A DNA stretch of 64,000 bases from Cryptosporangium aurantiacum (GTDB lineage Bacteria > Actinomycetota > Actinomycetes > Mycobacteriales > Cryptosporangiaceae), in NCBI RefSeq assembly GCF_900143005.1, contig NZ_FRCS01000009.1, forward strand, positions 62,001 to 126,000, given 5' to 3'. Below are positions 25,942-34,641 of the stretch, in pieces. Every line of letters begins with the position of its first letter. Positions within the stretch are counted from its first letter, which is position 1. Position numbers and translations under genes: made by a program. Below the pieces are notes generated by a model, which made no database searches, was not told the DNA's origin, and saw only the letters and a program-made list of their open reading frames with translations.

Positions 25942-26394
25942 ATGACATTGGGGAGTCTCGGAGCAACAGCTGACCTGGAATTACCCGCCGCTCCAGTACT
26001 GCAGCCACTGGAATGGCCGACCGCGCCGTTGCCGACCCCACCCCCGACCCGGCGGCCGCCACTCGCCGGTGCGGTGGCCGGCGTGCTCTGCGGTGCGCTC
26101 GCCGTCGGTGGCCTCTGGCTCGGCTCGGTCTGGCTCGACACGCCGGCGCAGGCCCCGACCGGCGACGCCGCCGTGGCCTGCGCGATCCTCGAAGGCCTCC
26201 CGGCGGCCTCCGCCACGTCCACCGGGGCACGCCTCTACGCCGCGAGCGAGCTGTCCGCGACGGCGGCCGGGGACGACGAGCGGTGGACCCGGCTGGCCGA
26301 GTCCACCCGGCGGGCCTATCTGTCGAGCGAGGACCGGAACAACGCCGCGGTCGACGAGCACGTCGAAGCCGCTGTCGGCGAGTGCAGGCGCTGA
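25942..26394 (+). CDS. Small membrane-anchored extracytoplasmic protein, unknown
   Basis: 150 residues: a Pro-rich N-terminal cytoplasmic part (about 1-35), one membrane helix (about 38-60) and an outside domain of about 85 residues with two Cys (in VACAILEG and GECRR), which may form a disulfide. No family recognised. ATG 25942 follows AGGGAAG; an in-frame ATG at 25900 adds basic residues only. An AT-rich 260-base region with a long dyad precedes it, suggesting specific regulation. Confidence 0.65.
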   Translation: MTLGSLGATADLELPAAPVLQPLEWPTAPLPTPPPTRRPPLAGAVAGVLCGALAVGGLWLGSVWLDTPAQAPTGDAAVACAILEGLPAASATSTGARLYAASELSATAAGDDERWTRLAESTRRAYLSSEDRNNAAVDEHVEAAVGECRR

Positions 26395-26400
26395 GCCGGG

Positions 26401-27363
26401 TCAGAGATCCAGCACGAGTTTCGGGCAGGCGGCGCGGGACACGCAGATGAACATCGTGTCGTTCGCGGCGCGTTCCTCCGCCGTGAGCAGGCTGTCGCGG
26501 TGGTCGACCGCGCCGTCGAGCACCGGCGTCTCGCAGGTGCCGCACGTGCCCTCGCGGCAGGAGAACAGCACGAACACCCCGGCCGCGTCGGCGACGTCCA
26601 GGATCGACTGATCCGGTGGCACGGTGAGCGTCTTGCCGCTCTGCGCCAGCTCCACCTCGAACGACTCGTGCCGCACCGGCTCGCCCTGCTCCTTCGGGGC
26701 GAACCGCTCGACGTGCAGCGTCCCGGACGGCCACGACGCACACCGCTCCTCGACGGCCCGCAGCAGCGGTTCGGGCCCGCAGCAGTAGACGAGCGTGTCC
26801 GCGCGCGGCGGCCCGAGGATCGCGTCCAGATCGAGCAGGCCGTGTTCGTCCTGCGGACGGAAGACGACCCGCGGCCCGTGGGCCGCGGTCAGCTCCGCGC
26901 GGAAGGCCATCGACGCGGAGGTGCGCCCGCCGTAGTGCAGTTCCCACTCCGCTCCGGACGCCGTCGCGGCCGCCATCATCGGCAGGAGCGGCGTGATCCC
27001 GATGCCGCCCGCGATGAACACGTACCGCGCGGCGGGCTCCAGCGCGAAGTGGTTGCGCGGCCCGCGGACGTCGACGACGTCACCTTCGGCGAGCTTGTCG
27101 TGGACGTACTGGGAGCCGCCGCGCCCCTCGGTCTCGCGGAGCACGGCGACGCGCCAGGTCGAACGGTCGGCGGGGTCGCCGCAGAGCGAGTACTGCCGCA
27201 CCAGGTCGGGGCCGAGGGCCACGTCGACGTGCGCGCCGGGTGACCAGACCGGGAGCGCGGCGCCGCTCGGGTCCTGCAGGTCGAGCGCCACCACACCGTC
27301 GGCGACGGCGGAACGGCGGACGATCCGGAGGCGAAGGTCGACCTCGTCGTGGGTGCTGTGCAC
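26401..27363 (-). CDS. Phthalate-dioxygenase-reductase/VanB-type oxidoreductase
   Basis: 320 residues in the order flavin domain, NAD domain, 2Fe-2S ferredoxin. RQYSL (about 56-60) binds the flavin, GGIGITP (about 118-124) the nucleotide, and CREGTCGTCE with a later Cys the plant-type 2Fe-2S cluster. It passes electrons from NADH to a terminal oxygenase, most likely the Rieske protein at 27719-28786 in the same operon. GTG 27363 has GGAGAGG upstream. It is closely similar to the reductase at 35882-36859, so the two are paralogues. Confidence 0.93.
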   Translation of the reverse strand: MHSTHDEVDLRLRIVRRSAVADGVVALDLQDPSGAALPVWSPGAHVDVALGPDLVRQYSLCGDPADRSTWRVAVLRETEGRGGSQYVHDKLAEGDVVDVRGPRNHFALEPAARYVFIAGGIGITPLLPMMAAATASGAEWELHYGGRTSASMAFRAELTAAHGPRVVFRPQDEHGLLDLDAILGPPRADTLVYCCGPEPLLRAVEERCASWPSGTLHVERFAPKEQGEPVRHESFEVELAQSGKTLTVPPDQSILDVADAAGVFVLFSCREGTCGTCETPVLDGAVDHRDSLLTAEERAANDTMFICVSRAACPKLVLDL

Positions 27364-27443
27364 GTGTGCCTCTCCTCGCTGATGCGGCAGTTCACGTCAG
27401 GATGCCATTCATCGATGGCGCAGTCGTGGTCTCCCGACGAACA

Positions 27444-27722
27444 TCACACCGGGACGACGTCCCGGCGCCGGGAGGGTGGAGCCGGCGGGACCACCAGCGC
27501 ACCACCGGCGGGGTGATCGGGGTGGGCGAGCAGCCATTCCCAGAGCGTCACCGGGTCCTCGGCGTCGCTCTCCGCACCGCAGTGGCAGCGGCCGTGCAGC
27601 CGGTCCGACCCGGGCACCCAATCCACGTGCAACACCCGCTTCCCAGCGCCCGGGCGAGCGCCCGCGCCCGGGCGAGCGCCCGCGCCCGGGCCCGGGCTCG
27701 GCCCCGCGTCCGGGGGCGTCAT
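27444..27722 (-). CDS. 92-residue CxC protein coupled to the Rieske oxygenase
   Basis: A small protein whose ATG overlaps the stop of the Rieske oxygenase (ATGA). It starts with a low-complexity Pro-Gly-Ala-Arg stretch (residues 7-27, GARPGA repeats), followed by a conserved-looking core, VLHVDWVPGSDRLHGRCHCG and a Trp-rich helix with EDPVTLWEWLLAHPDH. The C-x-C could bind metal or take part in redox. No family recognised. Its place between oxygenase and reductase suggests an accessory role in the oxygenase system. The reading frame continues upstream only as a shadow. Confidence 0.7.
   Translation of the reverse strand: MTPPDAGPSPGPGAGARPGAGARPGAGKRVLHVDWVPGSDRLHGRCHCGAESDAEDPVTLWEWLLAHPDHPAGGALVVPPAPPSRRRDVVPV
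27646..27690. repeat. 18-bp GC tandem repeat inside the small coupled gene
   Basis: Unit GCGCCCGGGCGAGCGCCC occurs at 27646-27663 and 27664-27681, followed by a partial copy. It encodes the GARPGA repeats of the 92-residue protein and is likely to vary in copy number between strains. Confidence 0.8.
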
Positions 27723-28786
27723 CGGGTCGCGGGCGTCGGAAGACCGGCTGCCGACCCCGCCGCGGCGAGTTTCGCCATCATCCGCCGCGCCGCCAGACCG
27801 CCGGTGTCGATGTTGATCGACAGCTCCTGGTACCCGTCGGCCTCGTCGGCGATGACCCGCTCCAGAACGTCGAGCGCCGTGACGTCCTGCAGCACGACCG
27901 TGCGGTTGTTCTCGGCGAGGAAGTCCGACACGCCCTGGTCGTCCAGCGCGAAGTCCCGCGCCACCGCCCAGAAGTCGTGCGTCGAGTGCTCGGTCTCCGG
28001 CGTGATCGCGTAGACGACCTCGACGTGGAACGCGTCCGGGTCGGTGCCGTCGGCGTTCGGCAGCACGCCGACCGGAGCGATCCGCGAGTGCAGCGTGTAG
28101 AGGCAGGGCGGCAGGTACTCGATGTCCTGCCACCGCGTGATCCGCCCGGTGATCCCGGTGGACTTCGCGTAGAACGGCGGGCACGCGGCGTCGGCCATGT
28201 GCCGCGACACCGAGATGATCCCGGCGTCCTCGTCGACCTCGGTCGTGATCGGCGTCTCCGCGACCTCGGGCGTCCCGATGTACCCGCCGTGCAGATACGT
28301 CTCGTGGGAGAGGTCGAGCAGGTTGTCGATGAGCAGGCTCGCCCTGGCCGCGAGCGGCTCCATGCCGGACACGGTGGTCCAGCCCTCCTGGGCGAGCCAC
28401 GGCGCCCGGGGGATCCGCGCCGAGGGAGCGAGCGCGGGGTCCCCGATGAACACCCAGACGAACGAGTCCTGCTCCACGACCGGGTACGACCGCAGCCGCG
28501 CGGTCCGCGGCACCCGGGTCTGGCCCGGCACGGCCACGCACACCCCGTCCGCGCCGTACGTGAAGCCGTGATACCCGCAGACGACCGTGTCGCCGACCAG
28601 GTGGCTCGGCTTCTCCGAGAGGGGGAAGCGGCGGTGTACGCACCGATCCGACATCGCGGTCACCGCACCGGCTTCGGTCCGCCAGAACAGGATCGACTCG
28701 CCACAGATCGTCCGCGAGAACAGGTCCCGCCCGATCTCCCGGCCATAGGCGGCCACGTACCACTGATTACGCACGATCGACGTCAT
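27719..28786 (-). CDS. Rieske non-heme iron oxygenase, vanillate O-demethylase (VanA) type
   Basis: 355 residues. The Rieske 2Fe-2S site is Cys49, His51, Cys70 and His73. The mononuclear iron site includes Asp158, His161 and His166 in DNLLDLSHETYLH. The N-terminus NQWYVAAYGREIG is typical of the VanA-type oxygenases that remove methyl groups from methoxyaromatics or hydroxylate related rings. It has no small beta subunit, as expected for this class. Electrons should come from the PDR-type reductase two genes downstream. ATG 28786 was chosen. The exact substrate is not predictable. Confidence 0.92.
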   Translation of the reverse strand: MTSIVRNQWYVAAYGREIGRDLFSRTICGESILFWRTEAGAVTAMSDRCVHRRFPLSEKPSHLVGDTVVCGYHGFTYGADGVCVAVPGQTRVPRTARLRSYPVVEQDSFVWVFIGDPALAPSARIPRAPWLAQEGWTTVSGMEPLAARASLLIDNLLDLSHETYLHGGYIGTPEVAETPITTEVDEDAGIISVSRHMADAACPPFYAKSTGITGRITRWQDIEYLPPCLYTLHSRIAPVGVLPNADGTDPDAFHVEVVYAITPETEHSTHDFWAVARDFALDDQGVSDFLAENNRTVVLQDVTALDVLERVIADEADGYQELSINIDTGGLAARRMMAKLAAAGSAAGLPTPATR

Positions 28787-28926
28787 CGTCAGCCCTTTCG
28801 TGCCGTCGGTGCCGGTCAGTGTGGGGCGGCACCCGCGGGCTTGCCGACCACCACTTCCGGAATGCGGAAGGTTTCCGGAATCCGAGAGGGCTGCGGCGGA
28901 CGCACATTTCGGTCCACACTGACCCC

Positions 28927-30150
28927 ATGGCGCCCGCCGACGAGCCCGGCTCGGACACGCGACGGCGCGCGCTCGTCGCCGCGATCGACGAGTGGCGGGC
29001 CGAGGTGGGCGCTCCGATCGACGCGCGCGTGCGCGCGGCGATGCTCACGGTGCCGCGCGAGGCGTTCGTGCCGGGCCTCCCGCTGGCCGACGTCTACGAC
29101 GAGCAGGCCGCGCTCGTCACCAAGCGGGACACCCGCGGCGTGCCGGTCAGCTCGGTGTCGGCGCCGTCGATCGTCGCGATGATGCTCACCCAGCTCGACG
29201 TCCGGCCGGGGCAGCGCGTCCTGGAGATCGGCAGCGGCGGTTACAACGCCGCGCTGCTCCGGGAGATCGTCGGCCCGACCGGCCGGGTCACCACCGTCGA
29301 CGTCGACGCGGACGTGGTCGCGCGGGCCCGCCGTTGCCTGGCCGCGGTCGGCCGCACCGACGTCGCGGTCGTGCACGCCGACGGCGAGTTCGGCGTCCCG
29401 GACTCCGCGCCGTACGACCGGATCGTGGTGACCGTCGAGGCCGCGGACATACCGCCCGCCTGGGTCGAACAGCTCGTCGAGGGCGGGCGCCTGGTGGTCC
29501 CGCTGCGGATGTGCGGGCTGACCCGCTCGGTCGTTTTTCACCGCGTCGGTCGGACGCTCGTCAGCAGCGGATACGAGCTGTGCGGCTTTGTCCGGATGCG
29601 CGGCGCCGGGGAGCGGCGGGAGCGTCGGGTACCGCTGCGCGAGGACGAGGTCTACCTGGTGCTGGACGACGGCCAGGACGCCGACGCGCGCGCCCTCCGC
29701 AGCGCGCTCGGCCAGGCCCGGATCGAGGTGCCGACCGGGGTGGTCATCGGCCCGAAGGAGCCCTACGTCGAGCACCTCGACCTCTGGCTGGCGACGACGC
29801 TGTCCGGCTTCTGCCTGCTCGTGCCGACCGAGGGCGCGGTGGAGCGCGGGCTGGTCAACCCGGCCTGGGGCGGCGGTGGCGCGGCGGCGCTCACGCGCGG
29901 CGGGACGTTCGCCTACCGGTCGTGGAGGCGGCGCGGCGACCAGGCGGAACTCGGCGTGACCGCTCACGGCCCGGAAGCGATGGCGCTCGCCGCGGAGTTC
30001 GCGGACGCCCACCGGGCGTGGGCGCAGGACCGGCAGCTCGCGTCACCGGCCCGGATCACCGTGTATCCCGCCGGCACGCCGGACGCCGACCTCCCGGCCG
30101 GGTACGTGCTCGACCGGCCGCACACGCGCACGGTCGTCAGCTGGCCCTGA
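28927..30150 (+). CDS. PCMT-like methyltransferase with C-terminal extension (FxLD-system type)
   Basis: 407 residues. The first 210 resemble protein-L-isoaspartate O-methyltransferase: VPREAFVPG, then SVSAPSIVAMML and the SAM site VLEIGSGGYNAALL (about 98-111). The extra C-terminal domain matches the layout of methyltransferases known from FxLD-type lanthipeptide clusters. No precursor peptide or lanthipeptide synthetase is visible nearby, so it is an orphan here. ATG 28927 was used, where the homology-like sequence starts; the frame is open upstream. Divergent from the Rieske operon. Confidence 0.82.
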   Translation: MAPADEPGSDTRRRALVAAIDEWRAEVGAPIDARVRAAMLTVPREAFVPGLPLADVYDEQAALVTKRDTRGVPVSSVSAPSIVAMMLTQLDVRPGQRVLEIGSGGYNAALLREIVGPTGRVTTVDVDADVVARARRCLAAVGRTDVAVVHADGEFGVPDSAPYDRIVVTVEAADIPPAWVEQLVEGGRLVVPLRMCGLTRSVVFHRVGRTLVSSGYELCGFVRMRGAGERRERRVPLREDEVYLVLDDGQDADARALRSALGQARIEVPTGVVIGPKEPYVEHLDLWLATTLSGFCLLVPTEGAVERGLVNPAWGGGGAAALTRGGTFAYRSWRRRGDQAELGVTAHGPEAMALAAEFADAHRAWAQDRQLASPARITVYPAGTPDADLPAGYVLDRPHTRTVVSWP

Positions 30151-30254
30151 CCCGCGCCTTCATCCACCGTTCCGCGGACGGCCGCCCGGGCTTCACAGGA
30201 CTCCCGCTAATTTCTGGGTCCATTCCAGACACCAAGAAACGGGGTACGTGTGCC

Positions 30255-30743
30255 GTGAGGAAAACGCTCGGGGCGATTTTCGCCCTCCTCCTACTGACCA
30301 CAGGGATCGTCGCGTTCACACCGCAGGCCGCATCGGCCGCGGCGGCGCGCAATCCCTCGCTGATCATCAACGGCTACGTCGAAGACGGCTGCCTGAGCGC
30401 CAACTACTCCAACTCCTACATCGCCGACTGCGGCAGCGGCTCCCGCTTCCACCTGTGGCGTCGGGTCGCCCTGCCGCTCGGCGGGTTCCGGCTGCAGAAC
30501 AACGGGAGCGGGCTCTGTCTCGCGATGAACGAGGGGCTGGACGTCTTCGTGACGAACTGCTCGTCCGCCACCCTCAACCCCTACCAGGACTGGCAGGCCG
30601 CCGCGAACAGCGGGACCTGGACCAACATCCGCCACCGCGCAAGCGGCGCGTGCATGAGCGCCAACGGCATGGCCAAGGACACCTATGGCGTCCGGGGCGG
30701 TTGCAACTTCGACGCAGACGGACGGAAGTGGCTGTTCTCGTAA
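30255..30743 (+). CDS. Secreted small protein with ricin-B-lectin-like fold
   Basis: 162 residues. The signal peptide is clear: basic VRKTLG, a hydrophobic core to about residue 20, and an ASA cleavage site near residue 28. The exported part has spaced Cys and short repeats such as GSGLCLAMN, NPYQDWQA and SGACMSANG, which look like a beta-trefoil carbohydrate-binding (ricin B) domain. It may bind polysaccharide outside the cell. The start GTG 30255 was chosen at the natural signal-peptide beginning. A strong 15-bp hairpin follows its stop. Confidence 0.78.
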   Translation: MRKTLGAIFALLLLTTGIVAFTPQAASAAAARNPSLIINGYVEDGCLSANYSNSYIADCGSGSRFHLWRRVALPLGGFRLQNNGSGLCLAMNEGLDVFVTNCSSATLNPYQDWQAAANSGTWTNIRHRASGACMSANGMAKDTYGVRGGCNFDADGRKWLFS

Positions 30744-30754
30744 AGTTGTCCGGC

Positions 30755-30788
30755 TACCGACGTATCAGCCAGCGCTGATACGTCGGTA
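30755..30788. terminator. Bidirectional terminator, 15-bp perfect stem
   Basis: Arms 30755-30769 and 30774-30788 are perfectly complementary, with a CAGC loop. The hairpin sits between two convergent genes (secreted lectin-like protein and MaoC), 11 and 13 bases from their stops, so it should stop transcription from both sides. Confidence 0.9.
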
Positions 30789-30801
30789 ACTGGCCACAGA
30801 A

Positions 30802-31263
30802 TCAGCGGGGGCCGTACGTGCGGAAGATCGGCTCCGCGATGCACACCGGCTTGGGGGCGCCCTCGGCCTCGATCACGGCCGCGATCGTGAGCTGGTAACC
30901 CCCGGCGACCTCCTCGACGTCCTTCAGCGTCGCGGTGAGGCGGATCTTCGAGCCCACCGGCACCGGCGCCGGGAACCGCACCTTGTTCAGGCCGTAGTTC
31001 ACGCCCATCGTCGCGTCGGTCACGGTCAGGACCTGCGACCACATCGGGATCAGCAGCGACAGCGTCAGGTAGCCGTGGCCGATCGGGCCGCCGAACGGGC
31101 TCTCCGCCGCGGCCCGCTCCGGGTCCACGTGGATCCACTGGTGGTCGTCGGTGGCGTCGGCGAACAGGTTCACCCGCTGCTGGGTGACCTCGAACCAGTC
31201 GCTGACCCCGAGCTGGGTGCCCTTCAGGCCGGGCAGCTCGGCGACCGTCGTCGTAGTCGTCAT
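30802..31263 (-). CDS. MaoC-like (R)-specific enoyl-CoA hydratase
   Basis: 153 residues, single hot-dog domain. The catalytic signature FADATDDHQWIHVDPERA (about 35-52) gives the hydratase Asp and His, and a following GGPIGHGYLTLSL is standard. It adds water across 2-enoyl-CoA. It is the last gene of a four-gene operon with a CoA ligase, an amidohydrolase and an SDR; its ATG overlaps the ligase stop (ATGA). With the SDR it could form a hydratase/dehydrogenase pair for beta-oxidation of an unusual acid. Confidence 0.9.
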   Translation of the reverse strand: MTTTTTVAELPGLKGTQLGVSDWFEVTQQRVNLFADATDDHQWIHVDPERAAAESPFGGPIGHGYLTLSLLIPMWSQVLTVTDATMGVNYGLNKVRFPAPVPVGSKIRLTATLKDVEEVAGGYQLTIAAVIEAEGAPKPVCIAEPIFRTYGPR

Positions 31264-32780
31264 ACGGAAACATCCTTCCGGAGGTCGGGCTTACGGATCT
31301 TGCCGGTGGCGGTCTTGGGCAGCGCGTCCACGAACCGGATTCGGCGGGGCACCTTGAACCCGGCGAGCCGGGCCCGGAGCGCGGCCCGCACCGTGTCCTC
31401 GTCGGCCGCCGAGCCCGGGGCGACGACGACGAACGCGACGCCCACCTCGCCCCACCGCTCGTCGGGCACACCGATCACGGCTGCCTCCTCGACGTCCGGC
31501 AGGTCACGGAGCGCGGACTCGACCTCGGCCGGGTACACGTTCTCGCCGCCGGAAATGTACATGTCCTTGTACCGGTCGCGGATGTAGAGGAAGCCGTCGG
31601 AGTCCACGCTGCCCGCGTCGCCGGAGTGGTACCAGCCGTCGACGAGGACCTCGGCGGTGCGGTCCGGCTCGTTCCAGTAGCCGGCCATGATGTTCGGGCC
31701 CTGGAGCACGACCTCGCCGATCTCACCCGGCGCGGCCTCGGTTCCGTCCGGCCGCACCACGCGGACGTCGGTGAAGAACTGCGGACGCCCGGCGGAGCCG
31801 ACCTTCGCCACCGCGTCGCCCGCGTCGAGGACGGTGCCGGCCGGTGCCGACTCGGTCATGCCGTACGCCTGCTGCACGGTGATGCCCCGGTCGAGCCAGG
31901 TGCGCAGCGTCTCGGCCGGAAGCGGCGCACCGGCGGCGGCCACGGTCCGCAGCGTCGAGAGATCGCGTGCGCGGAAGCCCGGTTCGCGGCTCAGCGCGTC
32001 GAGCATCGTCGGGACGCCGAAGAAGCTGTTGATCCGCTGCTCCTCGATCAGCGCGAGCAGGCCCGCCGCGTCGAACGACCGAACGATCACCGCGCACCCG
32101 CCACGCAGCAGCGTCGGGTTCACGGTGCCGTTGAGCCCGCCGATGTGGAACAGCGGCGCCACCGCGAGCGTCCGCTCGTCCTGGGCGAAGTCGAAGCCGA
32201 GGATCTGGCTCATGCACGCCCACGTCATGTTGCCGTGGGTGAGCACCGCGCCCTTCGGGCGTCCGGTGGTGCCGGACGTGTACATGATCAGGCACGGGTC
32301 CTCGAGCGTGACCCGCGCGTCGCGGGGCTCGGGGTCGGTGAGTAACTCCTCGTACGGCAGCGAGCCCTCGCCTCCGGCGAGCGGTGGTTCCGCGGTTACC
32401 CACGTACGGACCGAGGTCGTGGACCGGAGCTCGTCGGCGACGGTCCCGTGATCCCGGCCGTGGACGACGACCGACGCGCCGGAATGTCCGATGACGTACG
32501 CCGCCTCGGACGCCGTGAACCGGGCGTTGACCGGCACCCACACCGCCCCGAGCTGCCCGCAGGCGTACAGCGTCTCCAGCGCGGCGGGGTGGTTGAGTCC
32601 CAGCCACGCGACCCGGTCGCCCGGGCGGACGCCGAGGCCGGCGAGCGCACCGGCGACCCGCCGCACCCGGTCGGAGAACTCCCGGTGCGACGTCGTGACG
32701 CCCTCGAACCAGAGCGCGTCCCGGTCGGGGGAGATGCGGCGGCGGCGCTCCGGCCAGGAGCCGAGCCCGGCGTTACGCAC
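31260..32780 (-). CDS. Acyl-CoA ligase (AMP-forming)
   Basis: 506 residues of the ANL superfamily. The ATP loop YTSGTTGRPKGA is at about 167-178, the adenylate site YGMTE later, then YHSGDAG and the C-terminal catalytic Lys in LPKTATGKIRK. It activates a carboxylic acid, aromatic or aliphatic, to its CoA thioester. GTG 32780 overlaps the amidohydrolase stop by 8 bases, and the stop overlaps the MaoC start. It probably commits the substrate of this operon to CoA-bound degradation. Confidence 0.93.
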   Translation of the reverse strand: MRNAGLGSWPERRRRISPDRDALWFEGVTTSHREFSDRVRRVAGALAGLGVRPGDRVAWLGLNHPAALETLYACGQLGAVWVPVNARFTASEAAYVIGHSGASVVVHGRDHGTVADELRSTTSVRTWVTAEPPLAGGEGSLPYEELLTDPEPRDARVTLEDPCLIMYTSGTTGRPKGAVLTHGNMTWACMSQILGFDFAQDERTLAVAPLFHIGGLNGTVNPTLLRGGCAVIVRSFDAAGLLALIEEQRINSFFGVPTMLDALSREPGFRARDLSTLRTVAAAGAPLPAETLRTWLDRGITVQQAYGMTESAPAGTVLDAGDAVAKVGSAGRPQFFTDVRVVRPDGTEAAPGEIGEVVLQGPNIMAGYWNEPDRTAEVLVDGWYHSGDAGSVDSDGFLYIRDRYKDMYISGGENVYPAEVESALRDLPDVEEAAVIGVPDERWGEVGVAFVVVAPGSAADEDTVRAALRARLAGFKVPRRIRFVDALPKTATGKIRKPDLRKDVSV

Positions 32781-33642
32781 GGCCCAGGCCCAGAGCGCGA
32801 ACCGCGTTCTCCTTCATGATCAGCGGCCGGACGTCGTCGGCGATCTCGAGTTTTTCGAAGTCGCGGATCCACCGCTCGGGCCGCAGCAGCGGATAGTCGG
32901 AACCGAACAGGACCTGGCGCTTGAGCTGGCGGTTCGCGGCGTGCACCAGCTGCGGCGGGAAGTACTTCGGCGACCAGCCGGACAGGTCGATGTAGACGTT
33001 CGCCTTGTGGGTGGCGATCGAGATCGCCGCGTCCTGCCAGGGCACCGACGGGTGGGCCATGATGATCGTCAGCCCGGGGAAGTCCGCGGCGACGTCGTCG
33101 ATCAGCATCGGGTCGGAGTAGCGCAGCTTGATGCCGCGGCCGCCGGGCAGGCCCGCGCCGATCCCGGTCTGGCCGGTGTGGAAGAGGGCCGGGACCTGCA
33201 GGGCCTCCAGCTCCTCGTACAGCGGGTACGCGCGCGGGTCGTTGGGCGCGAAACCCTGGAAGCTCGGGTGGAACTTGAAGCCGCGGACGCCGTGCTCTTC
33301 GACGAGGCGGCGGGCGGCCCTGACGCCGGCCTTCCCGCGCGCCGGGTCGATCGAGCCGAACGGGATGAGGACGTCGGGGTGCTGCGCGGCCAGGCCGGCG
33401 ATCTCCTCGTTGGACAGCGCGGGCTGGCCGGTCGCGGCTTCGGCGTCGACGGTGAAGATCACCGCGGCCATGCGGAGCTTGCGGTAGTCGTCGGCGATCT
33501 CGGGGACCGTCGGGTCGTACGGGTCGCCCTTGAAGTACTTGGCCGCGGCGGTGCTCAGCTCGTCGTCCAGCGCGAGGTGCCCGTGCTGGTCGGCGTGCAC
33601 GTGCACGTGGACGTCGATCGCGACGAGGTCGTCGATGTTCAT
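32773..33642 (-). CDS. Amidohydrolase-2 family hydrolase or decarboxylase
   Basis: 289 residues, TIM barrel. First-strand metal ligands are in AIDVHVHVHADQHG (about 8-21), then KFHPSFQGF, LFHTGQTG, IMAHPSVPW and GSDYPLL with the final Asp. The family includes decarboxylases such as ACMSD and gamma-resorcylate decarboxylase as well as lactonases. Substrate unknown. It lies between the SDR (ATGA overlap) and the CoA ligase, so it acts in the same pathway. ATG 33642 was chosen. Confidence 0.88.
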   Translation of the reverse strand: MNIDDLVAIDVHVHVHADQHGHLALDDELSTAAAKYFKGDPYDPTVPEIADDYRKLRMAAVIFTVDAEAATGQPALSNEEIAGLAAQHPDVLIPFGSIDPARGKAGVRAARRLVEEHGVRGFKFHPSFQGFAPNDPRAYPLYEELEALQVPALFHTGQTGIGAGLPGGRGIKLRYSDPMLIDDVAADFPGLTIIMAHPSVPWQDAAISIATHKANVYIDLSGWSPKYFPPQLVHAANRQLKRQVLFGSDYPLLRPERWIRDFEKLEIADDVRPLIMKENAVRALGLGRA

Positions 33643-34547
33643 CGGGGCGGCTCCGGCAGCTGCTGGCCCACGGTCTGCGCCGACGGAGCGAACGTGTCGG
33701 CCCAGACGTCGGCGATCGCGTCGGCCGACCAGCCGGTCCCGTCGGCGAACTCGACGACGATCTCGGACGGGTGGCTCCAGAGCGCGAGCCGGTCACCGCC
33801 GATGCCGACCGCCTGACCGGTGATGCCCGCGGCGGCGTCGGAGGCGAGGAACGCGACCAGCCCGGCGGCGTCCTCCGGCGTGCCGAAGCCCAGCTCCTGG
33901 CGGGCGAACGCGGGCAGCGGCTCACCGGCCCGCAGCGCGTCGATGTACGGCTTGAGGAACGGCACGGTCTCGGTCATCGCGGTCGCGGCGACCGGCACCA
34001 CGGCGTTGACCGTGATCTGCGCCCTGGCCAGCTCCATCGCCCAGGTGCGGACCATGCCGACGATGCCGGCCTTGGCCGCGGCGTAGTTCGTCTGCCCGAA
34101 GTTGCCGACCTGGCCGGTGGGGGAGCCGATGCAGATGATCCGGCCACCCTCGCCCTGCTCGCGAAGTTTGATCGAGGCGGCACGGGTGGCGGTGAACGTT
34201 CCGCGCAGGTGGGTGGTGATCACCGCGTCGAACTGCTCGTCGGTCATCTTCCACAGCGTGGTGTCGCGCAGAATGCCGGCGTTGTTGACCAGGATGTCCA
34301 GGCGGCCGTACTCGGCGACGGCCCGGTCCACGAGCGCCTGGGCGGCCTCGCTGGTGCCGACCGGCACGACCTCGGCCACGGCCCGACCGCCGGCCTCGGT
34401 GATCGTGTCGACGGCGGCCTTCGCCACCGCCTCGTCCACGTCGTTGACGACCACCGCCGCGCCGTGCGTGGCCAGCCGCTGGGCGTAGGCCAGACCCAGA
34501 CCACGCCCGCTGCCGGTGACGATCGCTACCTTGCCTGTCAGGTCCAT
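33639..34547 (-). CDS. SDR with C-terminal extension, MFE-2-type hydroxyacyl dehydrogenase
   Basis: 302 residues. The SDR core has TGSGRGLG (about 11-18), VVVNDVD, NNAG and YAAAK. The order VVVND and the extra 50 residues after the core resemble the (3R)-hydroxyacyl-CoA dehydrogenase domain of multifunctional enzyme type 2. The frame is open 25 codons upstream, but ATG 34547 begins the domain. It is the first gene of the operon ending in MaoC and lies opposite the MarR gene, with 94 bases between. Confidence 0.88.
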   Translation of the reverse strand: MDLTGKVAIVTGSGRGLGLAYAQRLATHGAAVVVNDVDEAVAKAAVDTITEAGGRAVAEVVPVGTSEAAQALVDRAVAEYGRLDILVNNAGILRDTTLWKMTDEQFDAVITTHLRGTFTATRAASIKLREQGEGGRIICIGSPTGQVGNFGQTNYAAAKAGIVGMVRTWAMELARAQITVNAVVPVAATAMTETVPFLKPYIDALRAGEPLPAFARQELGFGTPEDAAGLVAFLASDAAAGITGQAVGIGGDRLALWSHPSEIVVEFADGTGWSADAIADVWADTFAPSAQTVGQQLPEPPR

Positions 34548-34641
34548 GTCGCTGCCTCTTCGCACCTGATGGGGGATGTGTACTCCGGGGACGACGGTAA
34601 GGTTAACCGTTGAGAGTGTCAATTAATGAGGAGATCATCTA

